DNA of 64,000 bases, taken from the NCBI RefSeq assembly GCF_001708185.1, contig NZ_MDDN01000004.1:186001-250000 (forward strand), in the 5' to 3' direction. The stretch's first letter is position 1. Each line of letters starts with the position of its first letter. The position numbers and the translations under genes were made by a program. Of this stretch, positions 43,007-53,756 are shown one piece after another. Below the pieces are notes generated by a model that searched no databases, was not told where the DNA came from, and saw only the letters and a program-made list of their open reading frames with translations. The DNA is from Lysinibacillus xylanilyticus. GTDB taxonomy: Bacteria > Bacillota > Bacilli > Bacillales_A > Planococcaceae.

Positions 43007-44366
43007 AATTTTTCACCTTCTTACAAGCTGTTAACCAGTTGTCAACAAGTTTTGGGTTAGATACAAAATGAAAATGCGTATAGCCAGCCACTAGATTTCC
43101 TGCTTGGTAGCCCTCTTGTTTGTTACCAAATCGCCCTTTCGTTTGGTAAGCTGGTGTGTTATGTGTGCCACTATACTTTGAATAGTGGAATTCATGTCCC
43201 TTTGCCTCTTCATCCGTACCAATTAAGAAATTACCTTGTGTGCCAAAGATTTCACGGTAACCAAGGGCTGCTAATTTTGTTTGCATTGCAACTTCACCTG
43301 GAATAACACCTACCATGTCATAACGGTCCCCATTACTATTCGTAATAGCCTCCGTCAAGTACATATAGCCCCCACACTCTGCTAATGTTGGTAACCCTTT
43401 GGCGATTGCTTCACGAATAGATTTTTTTACAGCAGTATTTTTTGCCAGGATATCAGCAAATTCCTCTGGGAAGCCCCCCCCTATATACAATCCGTCTGCT
43501 TCAGCTGGAACAGGTTCATTTGCTAGCGGAGAGAAAAATTGCAGTGTTGCTCCCTTTGCACGTAACAGTGCCAAATTTTCTTCATAATAGAAGTTAAACG
43601 CGGCATCCTTTGCTACAGCAATGCAAATATTTTGAGAAGGTTCTTCCACAAATAGTTGCCCGGATTCTTGTAAAACAGGAGCCTTTGTTAATGCAAGTAA
43701 TTGATCTAAATCAATCGTCTCTGCCATTAATGAGCCTAGCTTTTCAAAAAATGTATCGAGTTCTCCTCGTTCAATCGCAGGCACTAACCCTAAATGACGA
43801 CTAGGAATATCAATCCCTACCTCACGCTTCAAGTATCCGATAACAGGGATTCCACATTCCTGCTCAATGGCAGCTTTCGCAATTTCATAATGTCCGACAC
43901 TACCGACCTGATTGGCAATAACACCAACGATATTCGGCTTATCAGACAACAATTGGAAGCCTTTCACAATCGCTGCTACACTTCGTGCCATACTTGCACA
44001 ATTGACAATTAAAATAACAGGGCTCTCTGTTACTACACTAATGTCCGCTGCAGAACCTTCATCAGATAATGGACTTTTACCATCATAAAAGCCCATAACG
44101 CCTTCAATAATTGAAACATCCGCATCAACGCTTGCGCGCGCAACAATATCACGCACGGCTTCATGTGAAAACATCCAGCTATCGATATTGCGCGATACCC
44201 GTCCTGTTACGGCAGTATGATACGTTGGATCAATATAATCGGGACCACATTTAAAGCCCTGCACAGTCTTGCCCTTTTCTTGTAATGCTTTCATGAGTCC
44301 AATGGTAAAAGTCGTTTTACCAACTCCACTGCCAGTACCAGCAAGTACAAAGCGATTTGTTTGCAT
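42999..44366 (-). CDS. cbiA: Cobyrinate a,c-diamide synthase
   Basis: ATP- and glutamine-dependent amidation at positions a and c. 455 residues. N-terminal RFVLAGTGSGVGKTTFTIGL and VQGFKCGPDYIDPTYH; C-terminal glutaminase with Cys in LPTLAECGGYMYLTEAI and His in GYTHFHFVSNP. 10 nt after cbiG. Length and motif order are normal for CbiA. Confidence 0.95.
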   Translation of the reverse strand: MQTNRFVLAGTGSGVGKTTFTIGLMKALQEKGKTVQGFKCGPDYIDPTYHTAVTGRVSRNIDSWMFSHEAVRDIVARASVDADVSIIEGVMGFYDGKSPLSDEGSAADISVVTESPVILIVNCASMARSVAAIVKGFQLLSDKPNIVGVIANQVGSVGHYEIAKAAIEQECGIPVIGYLKREVGIDIPSRHLGLVPAIERGELDTFFEKLGSLMAETIDLDQLLALTKAPVLQESGQLFVEEPSQNICIAVAKDAAFNFYYEENLALLRAKGATLQFFSPLANEPVPAEADGLYIGGGFPEEFADILAKNTAVKKSIREAIAKGLPTLAECGGYMYLTEAITNSNGDRYDMVGVIPGEVAMQTKLAALGYREIFGTQGNFLIGTDEEAKGHEFHYSKYSGTHNTPAYQTKGRFGNKQEGYQAGNLVAGYTHFHFVSNPKLVDNWLTACKKVKNYD

Positions 44367-44376
44367 AGGCTTCCTC

Positions 44377-45498
44377 CTAAAATGTTAATCTAGCAACAGA
44401 AATCGTAGCATTGCCCGATTTTTTCTTCTGTAACACAAGCGACTCCACCTGCGCATAACGCATCGCTGCAGGCTCACTCACTCCATATGCACCTGTATAT
44501 TGAAAGACCGTCTCTGAAGGTGTTGGAAAATCGATTTCATTTAATTCAGTAGGTGAATATGTTACAAATTCCCAATCATATCTCTTTGTTATCTCAAGGA
44601 AGCATTGCTCATCTTTCTTCAAATCGATTGTACATAGTGCCTTGACACTTTTTTTCGAAAGTTTAAGCTCTGCAAGTGTGTCATCAATGACCTGTTCAAT
44701 TTCTTCCACTGATGTCCCACGATTACAGCCCATGCCAAGCACAACCGATTTTGGTCGATAAATGACACCATTTTCAAGAAGTACTTCTTCTTCAGGTTCT
44801 ATTATGCGATCTGTAATAAGCAATGTCGCATGTGGTTTAGCTTCAATCGCAGCATACGTTGACGGATAGACTTTAATTTGCTCAGGCATTGGTGTGTCAC
44901 GCATCCACCAGTCGCGTTCACCCGTTTCCTGTACGATTGCGACATGCTCCTCATTGACAACAGAGGCACTAACTGGTGTTAGTTTATCGGCACTATCCCA
45001 TACCCAGCCAAATCGTGCGCCAAATAAATCAACAGGGATTGTCTTTTGCACATCTGAAGCTGTTGTAATTATTGGATTGGCTCCAAGTGCTGCGGCTACT
45101 TCATGTGTCAGCTCATTGGCACCACCTAAATGTCCAGATAACACGCTAATCACATTTTCACCTCGGTCGTCAATGACAACAACGCCAGGATCTGTTTTCT
45201 TATCCTTTAATATCGGTGCAATCATGCGTACAACTGCACCGAGTGAAATGATTAAAATTAAACCTTTATATTGCTTAAACAAGGTTGGCAGTAGCAAACG
45301 CACAGTCCCTGTAAACATTTGAATATGCTTTTCCGCTTCATCGCCCTGTTCAAATTTACTCATATAATATAAATCGCTCGCAGCAAAAGTTTGCTGCAAG
45401 CGGCGTCCGAGTTGAACACCATGTTTGGTGATGGCTACAACAGCATAAGCATTTCGTTGCTCAACTGCTGGTAAAATACCTTCTTGTAACTCAATCAC
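44377..45498 (-). CDS. cbiG: Cobalt-precorrin-5A hydrolase
   Basis: Opens the lactone ring of cobalt-precorrin-5A with loss of acetaldehyde, a step special to the anaerobic route. 373 residues: N-terminal domain with AVVRMIAPILKDKKTDPGVV and SVLSGHLGGANELTHEVAAA, and the C-terminal CobE/CbiG domain with VLGMGCNRGTSVEEIEQVID and IDLKKDE. 8-nt overlap with cbiF. Confidence 0.94.
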   Translation of the reverse strand: MIELQEGILPAVEQRNAYAVVAITKHGVQLGRRLQQTFAASDLYYMSKFEQGDEAEKHIQMFTGTVRLLLPTLFKQYKGLILIISLGAVVRMIAPILKDKKTDPGVVVIDDRGENVISVLSGHLGGANELTHEVAAALGANPIITTASDVQKTIPVDLFGARFGWVWDSADKLTPVSASVVNEEHVAIVQETGERDWWMRDTPMPEQIKVYPSTYAAIEAKPHATLLITDRIIEPEEEVLLENGVIYRPKSVVLGMGCNRGTSVEEIEQVIDDTLAELKLSKKSVKALCTIDLKKDEQCFLEITKRYDWEFVTYSPTELNEIDFPTPSETVFQYTGAYGVSEPAAMRYAQVESLVLQKKKSGNATISVARLTF

Positions 45499-46276
45499 TT
45501 GTCTTCACACCTTTTCTAAAACCATGTGTAAAGGTAGCATCATATAACTTCGAACGATATTGATCCTTATCATGAATAGTCGGATCTAATGCCCAACCAG
45601 CTAAAATCATCGCATGCTTACGAATACCGTTCACACGCATTGCTTCATCTAGCTCAACCAACGTAGTACGTACGATTTTTTGATCTGGCCAAGAAGCTCT
45701 TTGAATAACCGCTACAGGTGTATCATCAGCCCAGCCTGCACTCTGCAATTCTTTTACGATTTTCTTCGTTAGCGTTGCACTTAGGAATAAGGCAATTGTA
45801 CAATGGTGACTTGCTAAATCGCGTAGTTTTTCGAATTCTGGCACAGGTGTACGCCCTTCTGCACGCGTTAAAATAAGTGTTTGCGTTAAGTCAGGGATCG
45901 TTAATTCTGCCCCAATTGCTGCCGCCGAAGCGAAGACAGAGCTAACACCAGGAATGACCTCGTAGCCAATGCCTTCTTTTTTTAATAATGCAACCTGTTC
46001 CATGATGGCACCATACATAGCAGGATCTCCTGTATGCATACGAGCCACTACTTTACCTGCATTGACACGGTCTGCCATTACGGCTATCATTTCCTCTAAA
46101 TGCATACCCGCTGTGCGAATAACTTCCGCATCTGGCCTTGCTTTGGCAATAAGATCTTCATTTACTAACGAATCTGTATACATGACAACATCCGCTGTTT
46201 GTAGCATATGTAAACCTTTTACTGTAATTAAATCCGGATCGCCAGGACCAGCGCCGACAATATATATTTTCTTCAT
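45491..46276 (-). CDS. cbiF: Cobalt-precorrin-4 C11-methyltransferase
   Basis: 261 residues of the class III methylase fold: KKIYIVGAGPGDPDLITVKG, YTDSLVNEDLI, MHTGDPAMYGAIMEQVALL and the variable-loop QTLILTRAEGRTPVPE typical of CbiF/CobM. An upstream frame extension exists, but the ATG at 46276 overlaps the cbiL stop (TAATG), the pattern used throughout this operon. Confidence 0.95.
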   Translation of the reverse strand: MKKIYIVGAGPGDPDLITVKGLHMLQTADVVMYTDSLVNEDLIAKARPDAEVIRTAGMHLEEMIAVMADRVNAGKVVARMHTGDPAMYGAIMEQVALLKKEGIGYEVIPGVSSVFASAAAIGAELTIPDLTQTLILTRAEGRTPVPEFEKLRDLASHHCTIALFLSATLTKKIVKELQSAGWADDTPVAVIQRASWPDQKIVRTTLVELDEAMRVNGIRKHAMILAGWALDPTIHDKDQYRSKLYDATFTHGFRKGVKTSD

Positions 46277-46983
46277 TATTTTCGCACCACCATTAATGTT
46301 AAGTATTCTAAATCGACACCGTCTAGCTCGCGTACATCCCAAATAATCTCCTCGTCAGATGTGACCTTCGTTACGACAGATGCCTTATCAAGTAGATCTA
46401 AATCACGTAACACCTCTAACATTAAATCAATCACCTTCGCCACTTTTATGAATACCACCGCATCGTGACTTTCAATCGCTTCACGCATTGCATCATAGTT
46501 ATCATAGGCAGGTACGATGGCAACACGGTCATCACCATCTGCAAGCGCAATCCCTAAACGCGATGCCGAACCATTGAACGAAGAAATTCCTGGTACTGTT
46601 TGGATTTCAACCTCTGGGTGCATGTCCTGCATAAGCTTCATCATATGGATGAACGTACTATATAATAGTGGATCTCCTTCTGTTACGAATGCGACATCTT
46701 TGCCTTCTTTTAATTTGCCATAGACAAGTTCAACAGATTTTGTCCATTCACGTTCTAATACAGCCTCATCCTTTGTCATTGGGAATACTAGGCCAAGCAT
46801 ATCCTTTTCTTCTGGATTAATGTAAACATCTACAATACGATGTGCATAGCTTTTACTGCCTTTTAATTTTTTGGGATACGCAATAACTGGCGACTCCTGA
46901 ATAACGCGGAATGCCTTAACTGTAATTAATTCTGGATCGCCAGGACCTACGCCCAAGCCATATAAAATACCAAGATTACTCAT
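46276..46983 (-). CDS. cbiL: Cobalt-factor II C20-methyltransferase
   Basis: 235 residues, class III methylase. [20 protein letters not shown] at the N-terminus, [20 protein letters not shown] and [20 protein letters not shown] are marks of CbiL/CobI, which methylates C20 of the cobalt-loaded ring. 8-nt overlap with cbiET. Confidence 0.94.
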   Translation of the reverse strand: MSNLGILYGLGVGPGDPELITVKAFRVIQESPVIAYPKKLKGSKSYAHRIVDVYINPEEKDMLGLVFPMTKDEAVLEREWTKSVELVYGKLKEGKDVAFVTEGDPLLYSTFIHMMKLMQDMHPEVEIQTVPGISSFNGSASRLGIALADGDDRVAIVPAYDNYDAMREAIESHDAVVFIKVAKVIDLMLEVLRDLDLLDKASVVTKVTSDEEIIWDVRELDGVDLEYLTLMVVRK

Positions 46984-48196
46984 GATTTTCTTCCTTTCGA
47001 TATGCAGAAATAATATAAATCGGATTTAATGGGACAAAACGTGTCATATCTAAAATTGGTTTACTGCGCGCAAGCTGTGCCTGTAAGATGTCAACGGCAA
47101 AGCCACAAGCTTTAAACGCTTCGACTGCCTTATATAAATTTTCAATTGTTGCAGCATTTAAGACAATGCGACCTTTTGGCTTTAAGCGGGTACAGCATAA
47201 TTGCAATAGCTCCACCATTTCGCCTCCTGTTCCACCGATAAAAATCGCATCTGGATCAGGGAAGTTTTCAAGTCCTGCAGGTGCTTTACTATGAATAGCG
47301 GTTATATCAACACGGAACTTTTGCTGATTTTGCAGGCAATTTTCTAAATCAGGTGCATTTTTCTCTACCGCAAAAACTTGACCTTCTGGCGCAAGCTTAC
47401 CAGCCTCAATCGCCATAGATCCCGTACATGTACCGACATCCCATACAATACTATCCTTTTGTAGCTGCATTGCTTGTAAACTTAAGACACGAATTTCTTT
47501 TTTCGTAATAAGCCCTTTATCTGGCTTACGCTGTGAGAATTCTTCATCATCAATCCCGAGTGTATAGCGTTTTGGTTCTAATGATTGTTTTAAAATCACG
47601 ACATTTAAAGGAGAAAAGTCTGTAGTCTCTAATTCATCAAGAGAATACGAGCCAAATTTTTCATTAATGCCCTGTAAATTTTCTGCCACAAATGCACTGT
47701 ATTCTGTCATGCCAAAATGCTTTAAATAGCGTGCTAGTGCATTCGGGTTATTTTCAGCATCTGTTAGAAGCGCCACTCTCTTTTTGCCATCAATACGCTG
47801 TGCTAAGCCTTTCATAGAGCGCCCATGAATACTTGTTACATAAGCGTCCTGCCAGCTTTCTCCCATCTTCGAAAAGGCAAGCTGTACCGAGCTCATATAT
47901 GGATAAACTTCAACGTTTAGCTTTTTCGCTAAATAACCACCTATTCCATAAAATAGCGGATCACCTGACGCTAGAATAACGGTGTTTCTTGTTTCTGTAG
48001 ATAATCTTTCAACAAGCGTTGAAAGACCACCTTTGATTATTATTTTTTCTCCAGTAAAGCTCGGGAAAAATTCTAGAACACGCTCACCGCCAACAAGCAC
48101 CTCACAGTCTTCAATCCACTGTACATATTGTGGTAGCAAGCTTTCTTGTCCGTTATCCCCGATCCCAATCAATTTCATCGATCGATGCAATGTCAT
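46976..48196 (-). CDS. cbiET: Bifunctional cobalt-precorrin-7 methylase/decarboxylase
   Basis: 406-residue fusion. Residues about 1-205 are the CbiE C5-methyltransferase ([34 protein letters not shown]); about 210-400 the CbiT C15-methyltransferase/decarboxylase ([40 protein letters not shown]). The ATG at 48196 has AGGAAGG at 4-5 nt and lies 44 nt inside cbiD; a second ATG at 48178 would fit the protein equally well but lacks an RBS. Confidence 0.93.
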   Translation of the reverse strand: MTLHRSMKLIGIGDNGQESLLPQYVQWIEDCEVLVGGERVLEFFPSFTGEKIIIKGGLSTLVERLSTETRNTVILASGDPLFYGIGGYLAKKLNVEVYPYMSSVQLAFSKMGESWQDAYVTSIHGRSMKGLAQRIDGKKRVALLTDAENNPNALARYLKHFGMTEYSAFVAENLQGINEKFGSYSLDELETTDFSPLNVVILKQSLEPKRYTLGIDDEEFSQRKPDKGLITKKEIRVLSLQAMQLQKDSIVWDVGTCTGSMAIEAGKLAPEGQVFAVEKNAPDLENCLQNQQKFRVDITAIHSKAPAGLENFPDPDAIFIGGTGGEMVELLQLCCTRLKPKGRIVLNAATIENLYKAVEAFKACGFAVDILQAQLARSKPILDMTRFVPLNPIYIISAYRKEENHE

Positions 48197-49286
48197 CAGC
48201 CCTTCCTAATAATTGTCCCTGCATCGAATAGATCGATGTGGAAAGCGTTAAACCGCCTCTAACATGATGTAATGAAGAATAGCAACAAGCCTCACATAAA
48301 TGATGAAAGAATGCATCATAGCCCTTCTCTGCCATAATTTCGCCGACTTGTGAAGCAGTATTTGCCTCTCGTACCTCAGCTACTGTCTCTTCGTCTGCAC
48401 CTATATCCACTGCCAATTGTGCTAAAGAGTTAAAATCAATCGGAGCACTTTTGGAATGCACCATCATCACACCTTGAGCAACCTTTGAAAACTTACCCAT
48501 CATACCAACTAGTGATACTTCTTTAATACCAAGTCGTTTACAATGTTTTAATGTAAAGCCAACAAAGTCGCCCATCTCTATAAACGCTTCCTCTGGCAAA
48601 TGAGGGTACTGTGCCATCCCAAATTTTTCACTGCGTCCACCAGTAGTCACGACTAAATGCTCACAGCCAGCTGCCTTTGCAACACTAATAGCTTGAACGA
48701 TACTTGCCATATAAGCGGAACTCGAAAAAGGCACGACGGTTCCCCTTGTGCCTAAAATGGAGATGCCTCCAATAATACCAAGTCGCCCATTTAACGTTTT
48801 CTTTGCAATTTCCTCACCTTCAGGTACTGAAATCACTACATTGACGCCTCTGTCAATTTCAAAATCGTCAAGCACACCCTGTACAGTACTATGAATCATC
48901 TTCCTTGGCACAGGATTAATCGCTGCTTCTCCAACAGGCACTGGTAAGCCGGGCTTTGTTACGCGCCCGACACCAATCCCTCCGTCTAAATGAATGCCAG
49001 GTGTATCAGCCCAGCTCACTGTACCAATAATAAGTGCCTTATGTGTTGCATCAGGGTCATCACCAGCATCTTTAATCGTTTCACAACTTACAGCATTATT
49101 TTTAAATGTACATTTTTCTATCGTAAAGGTTGCATCTCGCCCAATCGGCAAATGAATTGTACTTGTTTCTTGCTCTTCATTTGTAATTAAGGCCAGTAAT
49201 GCAGCCTTCGTTACTGCAGTTGCACAGGCTCCCGTTGTATAACCGTGACGCATGTCCTTGGGATCCTTTTTAGGCTTCCGCTCCAT
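48153..49286 (-). CDS. cbiD: Cobalt-precorrin-5B C1-methyltransferase
   Basis: 377 residues of the CbiD family, unrelated in fold to the other corrin methylases. [33 protein letters not shown] and [20 protein letters not shown], then INPVPRKMI, are diagnostic. Start overlaps the cbiC stop by one base; its 3' end overlaps cbiET by 44 nt. Confidence 0.96.
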   Translation of the reverse strand: MERKPKKDPKDMRHGYTTGACATAVTKAALLALITNEEQETSTIHLPIGRDATFTIEKCTFKNNAVSCETIKDAGDDPDATHKALIIGTVSWADTPGIHLDGGIGVGRVTKPGLPVPVGEAAINPVPRKMIHSTVQGVLDDFEIDRGVNVVISVPEGEEIAKKTLNGRLGIIGGISILGTRGTVVPFSSSAYMASIVQAISVAKAAGCEHLVVTTGGRSEKFGMAQYPHLPEEAFIEMGDFVGFTLKHCKRLGIKEVSLVGMMGKFSKVAQGVMMVHSKSAPIDFNSLAQLAVDIGADEETVAEVREANTASQVGEIMAEKGYDAFFHHLCEACCYSSLHHVRGGLTLSTSIYSMQGQLLGRADDIASIDEIDWDRG

Positions 49287-49945
49287 TATTTTTTCGCCTG
49301 TTCATCCGCTAGAAGTGAAACAGCATTCAATGCGGCAACCGTCACTGTACTACCGCCTTTACGACCAACATTTGTAATATACGGAATACCTTCTAGTTTT
49401 AATAACTCTTCTTTCGACTCAGCAGCAGAAACGAAACCAACTGGCATACCGATAATTAAATCTGGTTTCGCTAAGCCTTCTTTAATTAAACGAATTAATT
49501 CCAGCAATGCTGTCGGTGCATTACCGATTGCATAAATGCCGCCTTCATGTAATTTAGCTGCCTTTTGCATAGAAATAATCGCACGCGTAGTGTTTTGTTT
49601 TTTCGCTTCAATCGACACGTCTTCATCTGCAATATAGCAGTGTAAATCGCCACCATGTTTTTGGAAGCGTTTTTTCCCTGAACCACTTTCAATCATTTGC
49701 ACATCTGCAATGACATGGCGACCAGCAAGAATTGATTTAATACCAGCTTCAAGCGCACCTGGTGTAATAATTACGCTACGTCCTAGTTCAAAGTCAGCAG
49801 AAGCATGAATGATGCGACGTACTACTTTCCACTCGTCTTCTGAGAAATTATGTTCGCCCATTTCCTCTGCAATAATTGAAAAACTGTAATCGTAAATTTT
49901 ATCTGGGTCTACTGTTAATGGTTTGAAATCTGTTTTAAAGTCCAT
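49286..49945 (-). CDS. cbiC: Cobalt-precorrin-8 methylmutase
   Basis: Moves the C11 methyl group to C12 to form cobyrinate. 219 residues: IIHASADFELGRSVIITPGA near residue 46 contains the catalytic His, then AIGNAPTALLELIRLIKEG and GMPVGFVSAAESKEELL. 12 nt after cbiJ. Confidence 0.96.
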   Translation of the reverse strand: MDFKTDFKPLTVDPDKIYDYSFSIIAEEMGEHNFSEDEWKVVRRIIHASADFELGRSVIITPGALEAGIKSILAGRHVIADVQMIESGSGKKRFQKHGGDLHCYIADEDVSIEAKKQNTTRAIISMQKAAKLHEGGIYAIGNAPTALLELIRLIKEGLAKPDLIIGMPVGFVSAAESKEELLKLEGIPYITNVGRKGGSTVTVAALNAVSLLADEQAKK

Positions 49946-49957
49946 CTGGATTGCCTC

Positions 49958-50719
49958 CTAAAGTGTGTTTTGTACAGCTTGTAATACATCTTCAAATGTA
50001 GAGTATTGCTGTCCGTATTTTATATTTGGTCTTGCAATTAAAATCGTTTCAATGCCACATGCTAGGGCAGCATCTAGCTTTTCATCCACAGAACCAACCT
50101 TGCCGCTTTCTTTTGTGATCATCAATGTCACATCATATTGACGGAAAAGCGCTTCGTTTAATTCCTTTGAAAACGGACCTTGTATCGCAACGATATCTCT
50201 TTGTGCCACACCAAGTGCTTCACATTTTTCCATATTATCGAGTCGAGGAAGCATACGCGCAATTACTCGTGTATTGTCTAAGCCATGTAATACTTTTGTA
50301 AATGTTGCAAGTGTTTTACTGCCCGTCGTTAACATGATGACACCACGTTTTTCCGCTGCTAAGTGAGCAGCCTCCTCATAATCTTTCACAACCGTAATTA
50401 GTGGGTGTGAATAATGCTCCTGTGCTCGTTCATAGCGAATATATGGTACATTTGCTTGCTCAGCTGCAGCCATAGCATTTTTTGAAGCTTCCTCAGCAAA
50501 TGGATGAGAGGCATCTACAACTAAACGATACCCTTGCTCTGTGATGATTGTCGCCATTTCTTCAGCTGTTAATCGACCGACTAAATGAGGCAGACCCACT
50601 TCTGCAAGGCTTGAAGCGGCTGATTCAGTAACGACTGTAGCTGTCACAACATAACCTGCTGACTGTAATTCTAGTGCTAAATTCCTTGCATCACTCGTCC
50701 CCGCTAACATGAAAATCAT
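49958..50719 (-). CDS. cbiJ: Cobalt-precorrin-6A reductase
   Basis: NADH-dependent reduction of the macrocycle (CbiJ/CobK). 253 residues: IFMLAGTSDARNLALELQSA, LVVDASHPFAEEASKNAMAA, RYERAQEH and IAIQGPFSKELNEALFRQY-like segment, VTKESGKVGSVDEKL. 4-nt overlap with cbiX. Confidence 0.93.
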   Translation of the reverse strand: MIFMLAGTSDARNLALELQSAGYVVTATVVTESAASSLAEVGLPHLVGRLTAEEMATIITEQGYRLVVDASHPFAEEASKNAMAAAEQANVPYIRYERAQEHYSHPLITVVKDYEEAAHLAAEKRGVIMLTTGSKTLATFTKVLHGLDNTRVIARMLPRLDNMEKCEALGVAQRDIVAIQGPFSKELNEALFRQYDVTLMITKESGKVGSVDEKLDAALACGIETILIARPNIKYGQQYSTFEDVLQAVQNTL

Positions 50720-51663
50720 TTCACTGGCTCCTCTTCATGGTGGTGGTCGTGATGATGGTGGTGGTCGTGATGATGGTCATGGTCGTGATCATCGTGGTGA
50801 TGGTGGTCGTGCCCATGATCGTGGTCATGATGGTGATGATGATGCGCATGTCCATGTACCGCCGCATAAGCACGATAGTTTTCTAAATCTTGCATACCTG
50901 TTGATGTACCATTCACAGCTTGCTCAATACGCTCTAATAACACATTTTGCAAACGCTCATGATAGCCAAAATAGTTAGCGATTTGAATATCACAATCCGG
51001 ATATTTCTCGTTAAATTGCTTGCACATACCATTCATGCGTTCCATTAGGATACCTGTGAATAAAAAGTACGGTAGCATAATAATTTTTTTAGCACCAAGT
51101 TTTACACAGCGCTCAATGCCTTCTTCAACACGAGGATCTGTTACTCCCATAAAGGCGCTTTCTACGTACTGTACAGGTAGTTTTTCCCATAGCAAACGTG
51201 TAATTTTATAAAAATCACCATTCGCATATGGGTCACTGCCGCCTCGTGCAATTAATAAAATGGCAGTATCCTTATGTTCTTCTTCCGCATTAAAGCCAAT
51301 CTCTGTTAGGCGGTCTTCTAGAATCGCAAATATTTCTTCATGCACACCAATTGTTTGGCCATATGTGAATGTAATATTTGGATAATGCTCACGCGCATGC
51401 TCGATTTCTGCAGGAATATGCAGTTTTGAATGTCCCGCATGAAGCAGAATAATCGGAATAACATGTACCTCAGTAGCGCCCTTCTTGACACAATTCGTAA
51501 TACCTTCTTCAATGTTTGGCGAGGCAAACTCTAAAAAACATGTTTCTACTAAAAAACTATCATCAATACGAGGTGTCATTTGCTCGATAAATGTACGTAC
51601 CTCATCATTTCCTGCTGCTAAACGGCTCCCATGGCCAACAAATAAAATTGCTTTCATCCTCAT
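50716..51663 (-). CDS. cbiX: Sirohydrochlorin cobaltochelatase with His-rich tail
   Basis: Inserts Co2+ into sirohydrochlorin, the committing step of the anaerobic route. 315 residues, long-form CbiX/SirB with two homologous halves: ILFVGHGSRLAAGNDEVRTF with catalytic His10, IPIILLHAGHSKLHIPAEIE with the second His, and the repeat-half RGGSDPYANGDFYKITRLLW. Residues about 270-309 hold 28 His in 40 residues, mixed with Asp, a likely metal store or chaperone. A His-rich end is known for B. megaterium CbiX; this one is very dense. Confidence 0.94.
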   Translation of the reverse strand: MRMKAILFVGHGSRLAAGNDEVRTFIEQMTPRIDDSFLVETCFLEFASPNIEEGITNCVKKGATEVHVIPIILLHAGHSKLHIPAEIEHAREHYPNITFTYGQTIGVHEEIFAILEDRLTEIGFNAEEEHKDTAILLIARGGSDPYANGDFYKITRLLWEKLPVQYVESAFMGVTDPRVEEGIERCVKLGAKKIIMLPYFLFTGILMERMNGMCKQFNEKYPDCDIQIANYFGYHERLQNVLLERIEQAVNGTSTGMQDLENYRAYAAVHGHAHHHHHHDHDHGHDHHHHDDHDHDHHHDHHHHHDHHHEEEPVK

Positions 51664-51672
51664 TACTCCTTA

Positions 51673-53346
51673 CTAGTCGCCGCACGGAGCTGGCTCAACT
51701 TTTATTTTTGAAGACATATCCTGATACGTAAAATGAAGTATCTTTTTCACACGCTTAAAGTATTTAAACAAACGTTCATTCGGATGTGCATTTGCTTTAT
51801 ACTCTTCGATAATATCTGTGATCAGCGGTATAAGTTGCTCAGGTTCTAAACCCTCCACAACAGGCTGAGCGGCATGTGCTGTACGACCAACTGGCTTAGC
51901 CCCAATAAAAACATCAAACTTACTTTTGCGATACACAATACCAATATCATCAAATACCGCTCGATAACATGCCATACCACAGCCGTTAAAACCTATATTC
52001 AACGTTTTCGGTAACGACATACCGCCAAGCTTTTCTTGAATCTCTTCTGCATAAGGAATCGAATCAGTCTTTTCTCCATAGCAGAAATCACAAGCCTTTA
52101 ACGATAGCACGTCACCAATCGGTGCTAGTAAAAAGCCAACTTCTCGAAGCTTTGCTGTAATCACTGCAGGATCAGTCGTCGGAATTTTCAGATTAATTCG
52201 ATGGTCTGGTGTATACTCCATCGTTCCTTCTTCACCAACTACCTCTGCTAGCGTCATCATTTGTTGAGGAGTAAAGAACTTATTAGCTACTCCTGGACTC
52301 ACAGCTAATTCAAAAATGGATTCAATTTTCTGTTGAACAAGCTTCGGTGTTACCCTCACTGCACTTGTTCCCTTCACCATTGCTAGTGCTGATGTCGCCA
52401 TTTCAAGTGATGACTTTTTTTTAGGCTTTGGTTCTGATGTTATGGCTAAACTGGGCTTAATACGATTGGCATTGGGATCTGTCGCAAAATCATTACGAGC
52501 CATCCCTGTTTCTTGATTCATTGCCCATGGTTCATTTTCTTCTTTTAGACGTTGATGTGGTCGTAACGGTTGTTTTTCATCGCCGAGTGTATATTTACGC
52601 TGATAACCACGTGGCGTAATCATTTTATTGTCATAGAAAAACGTTGATGAATTCCCGATAACAACAGTTGTTAGCATGCCAATATCATGTTCTAGCATTT
52701 CCGCTAAAGTTGTCATCGTAATTTCCTGACGTTCACGATACGCACTTTTCACAAGTCCTACCGGTGTATCTGGAGAACGATATTCTAATAAAATTCGTTG
52801 TGCTTCTACGATTTGTCTCGTACGACGGCCACTTTTTGGGTTATAAAGAGCAATAACGAAATCAGCCATTGCCGCTGCTTCTACTCGCTTTGCAATTAAA
52901 TTCCAAGGTGTTAAGTGGTCACTTAAACTAATCGTACAGGCGTCATGCATAATCGGAGCACCTAGTAAACTTGCACATGAATTGATAGCAGAAATACCAG
53001 GAACAATCTCTACCTCAACACCAGTTGCTTCCGTCCAGCCTAGCTCAATTAAAACTTCATATACTAAGCCTGCCATGCCATAAACGCCAGCATCACCGCT
53101 CGATATAACTGATACGATACTTCCTGCCTCTGCTTGGCGTACTGCTTCTTGTGCACGTGAAACTTCTTCTGTCATACCAGTACTAACAATTGACTTTGCA
53201 CTAACTAAATCCTGAATAAGCTCAACATATGTTTTGTAGCCTATGATCATATCACTTTGTTGAAGTGCCTCAACAGCACGAGTCGTAATATGTTTAAAAT
53301 CCCCAGGTCCAAAACCAACTACGAAAATCTTTCCTTTTTGCGCCAT
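51673..53346 (-). CDS. cbiH60: CbiH60: cobalt-precorrin-3 C17-methyltransferase with redox domain
   Basis: 557 residues. Residues about 1-245 are CbiH, the ring-contraction methylase (KIFVVGFGPGDFKHITTRAV, SSGDAGVYGMAGLVYEVL, DFVIALYNPKSGRRTRQIVE). After a charged linker, about 330-540 form a nitrite/sulfite-reductase-like domain with Cys in LKACDFCYGEK and GFNGCGMACYRAVF, ligands for an iron-sulfur cluster. The same fusion is described from B. megaterium as CbiH60. Next to the ferredoxin-like CbiW, which may pass electrons to it. Confidence 0.94.
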   Translation of the reverse strand: MAQKGKIFVVGFGPGDFKHITTRAVEALQQSDMIIGYKTYVELIQDLVSAKSIVSTGMTEEVSRAQEAVRQAEAGSIVSVISSGDAGVYGMAGLVYEVLIELGWTEATGVEVEIVPGISAINSCASLLGAPIMHDACTISLSDHLTPWNLIAKRVEAAAMADFVIALYNPKSGRRTRQIVEAQRILLEYRSPDTPVGLVKSAYRERQEITMTTLAEMLEHDIGMLTTVVIGNSSTFFYDNKMITPRGYQRKYTLGDEKQPLRPHQRLKEENEPWAMNQETGMARNDFATDPNANRIKPSLAITSEPKPKKKSSLEMATSALAMVKGTSAVRVTPKLVQQKIESIFELAVSPGVANKFFTPQQMMTLAEVVGEEGTMEYTPDHRINLKIPTTDPAVITAKLREVGFLLAPIGDVLSLKACDFCYGEKTDSIPYAEEIQEKLGGMSLPKTLNIGFNGCGMACYRAVFDDIGIVYRKSKFDVFIGAKPVGRTAHAAQPVVEGLEPEQLIPLITDIIEEYKANAHPNERLFKYFKRVKKILHFTYQDMSSKIKVEPAPCGD

Positions 53347-53350
53347 TTTG

Positions 53351-53722
53351 TTACCCCTCTTTCACCTTTTCAATGCCTTTAATGGCTGTTGTTTGTGCTG
53401 TACGCTGTAACGAACCTTCACGCAGTGTAAAGACATGCTCATTTTGTAATACTTCATGATTTAAATCTTGTACGAGTGCCCGCGCATGCTCTGTAGTCGG
53501 CACACGGTACCAATTCCCCTGAGGATAAGCGATAACAACACATGCATCCTTACATCTACCATTACAGCGTGTCCTAGTCGTATGTATGTCCTGATCAAGC
53601 GCTTGCATTTGTATTTCATCACGGATTGCCTGTGTAATTTCCTCAGCATCTTTTTTCATACAGCTACTGCCATTGCAAATAAAAAGATGCGTTTTCATCC
53701 CCTCTAAATTCCAAGTTGTCAT
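53351..53722 (-). CDS. cbiW: CbiW, thioredoxin-like 2Fe-2S ferredoxin
   Basis: 123 residues. FICNGSSCMKKDAEE supplies the first Cys pair and TRCNGRCKDACVVIAYPQGN the second, as in thioredoxin-fold [2Fe-2S] ferredoxins. First gene of the leftward cobalamin operon and 4 nt before cbiH60, so an electron donor role in ring contraction is plausible. GAGGGGAG stands 8 nt before the ATG. Confidence 0.87.
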   Translation of the reverse strand: MTTWNLEGMKTHLFICNGSSCMKKDAEEITQAIRDEIQMQALDQDIHTTRTRCNGRCKDACVVIAYPQGNWYRVPTTEHARALVQDLNHEVLQNEHVFTLREGSLQRTAQTTAIKGIEKVKEG

Positions 53723-53756
53723 TGTTGTTCTCCCCTCATTTGCTTTTAGGAAAAAG

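Noticed and set aside
50709..50978. Plus-strand frame rich in Gly, Asp and His opposite cbiX
   Set aside because: Antisense reading of the His-rich tail of CbiX; no RBS.
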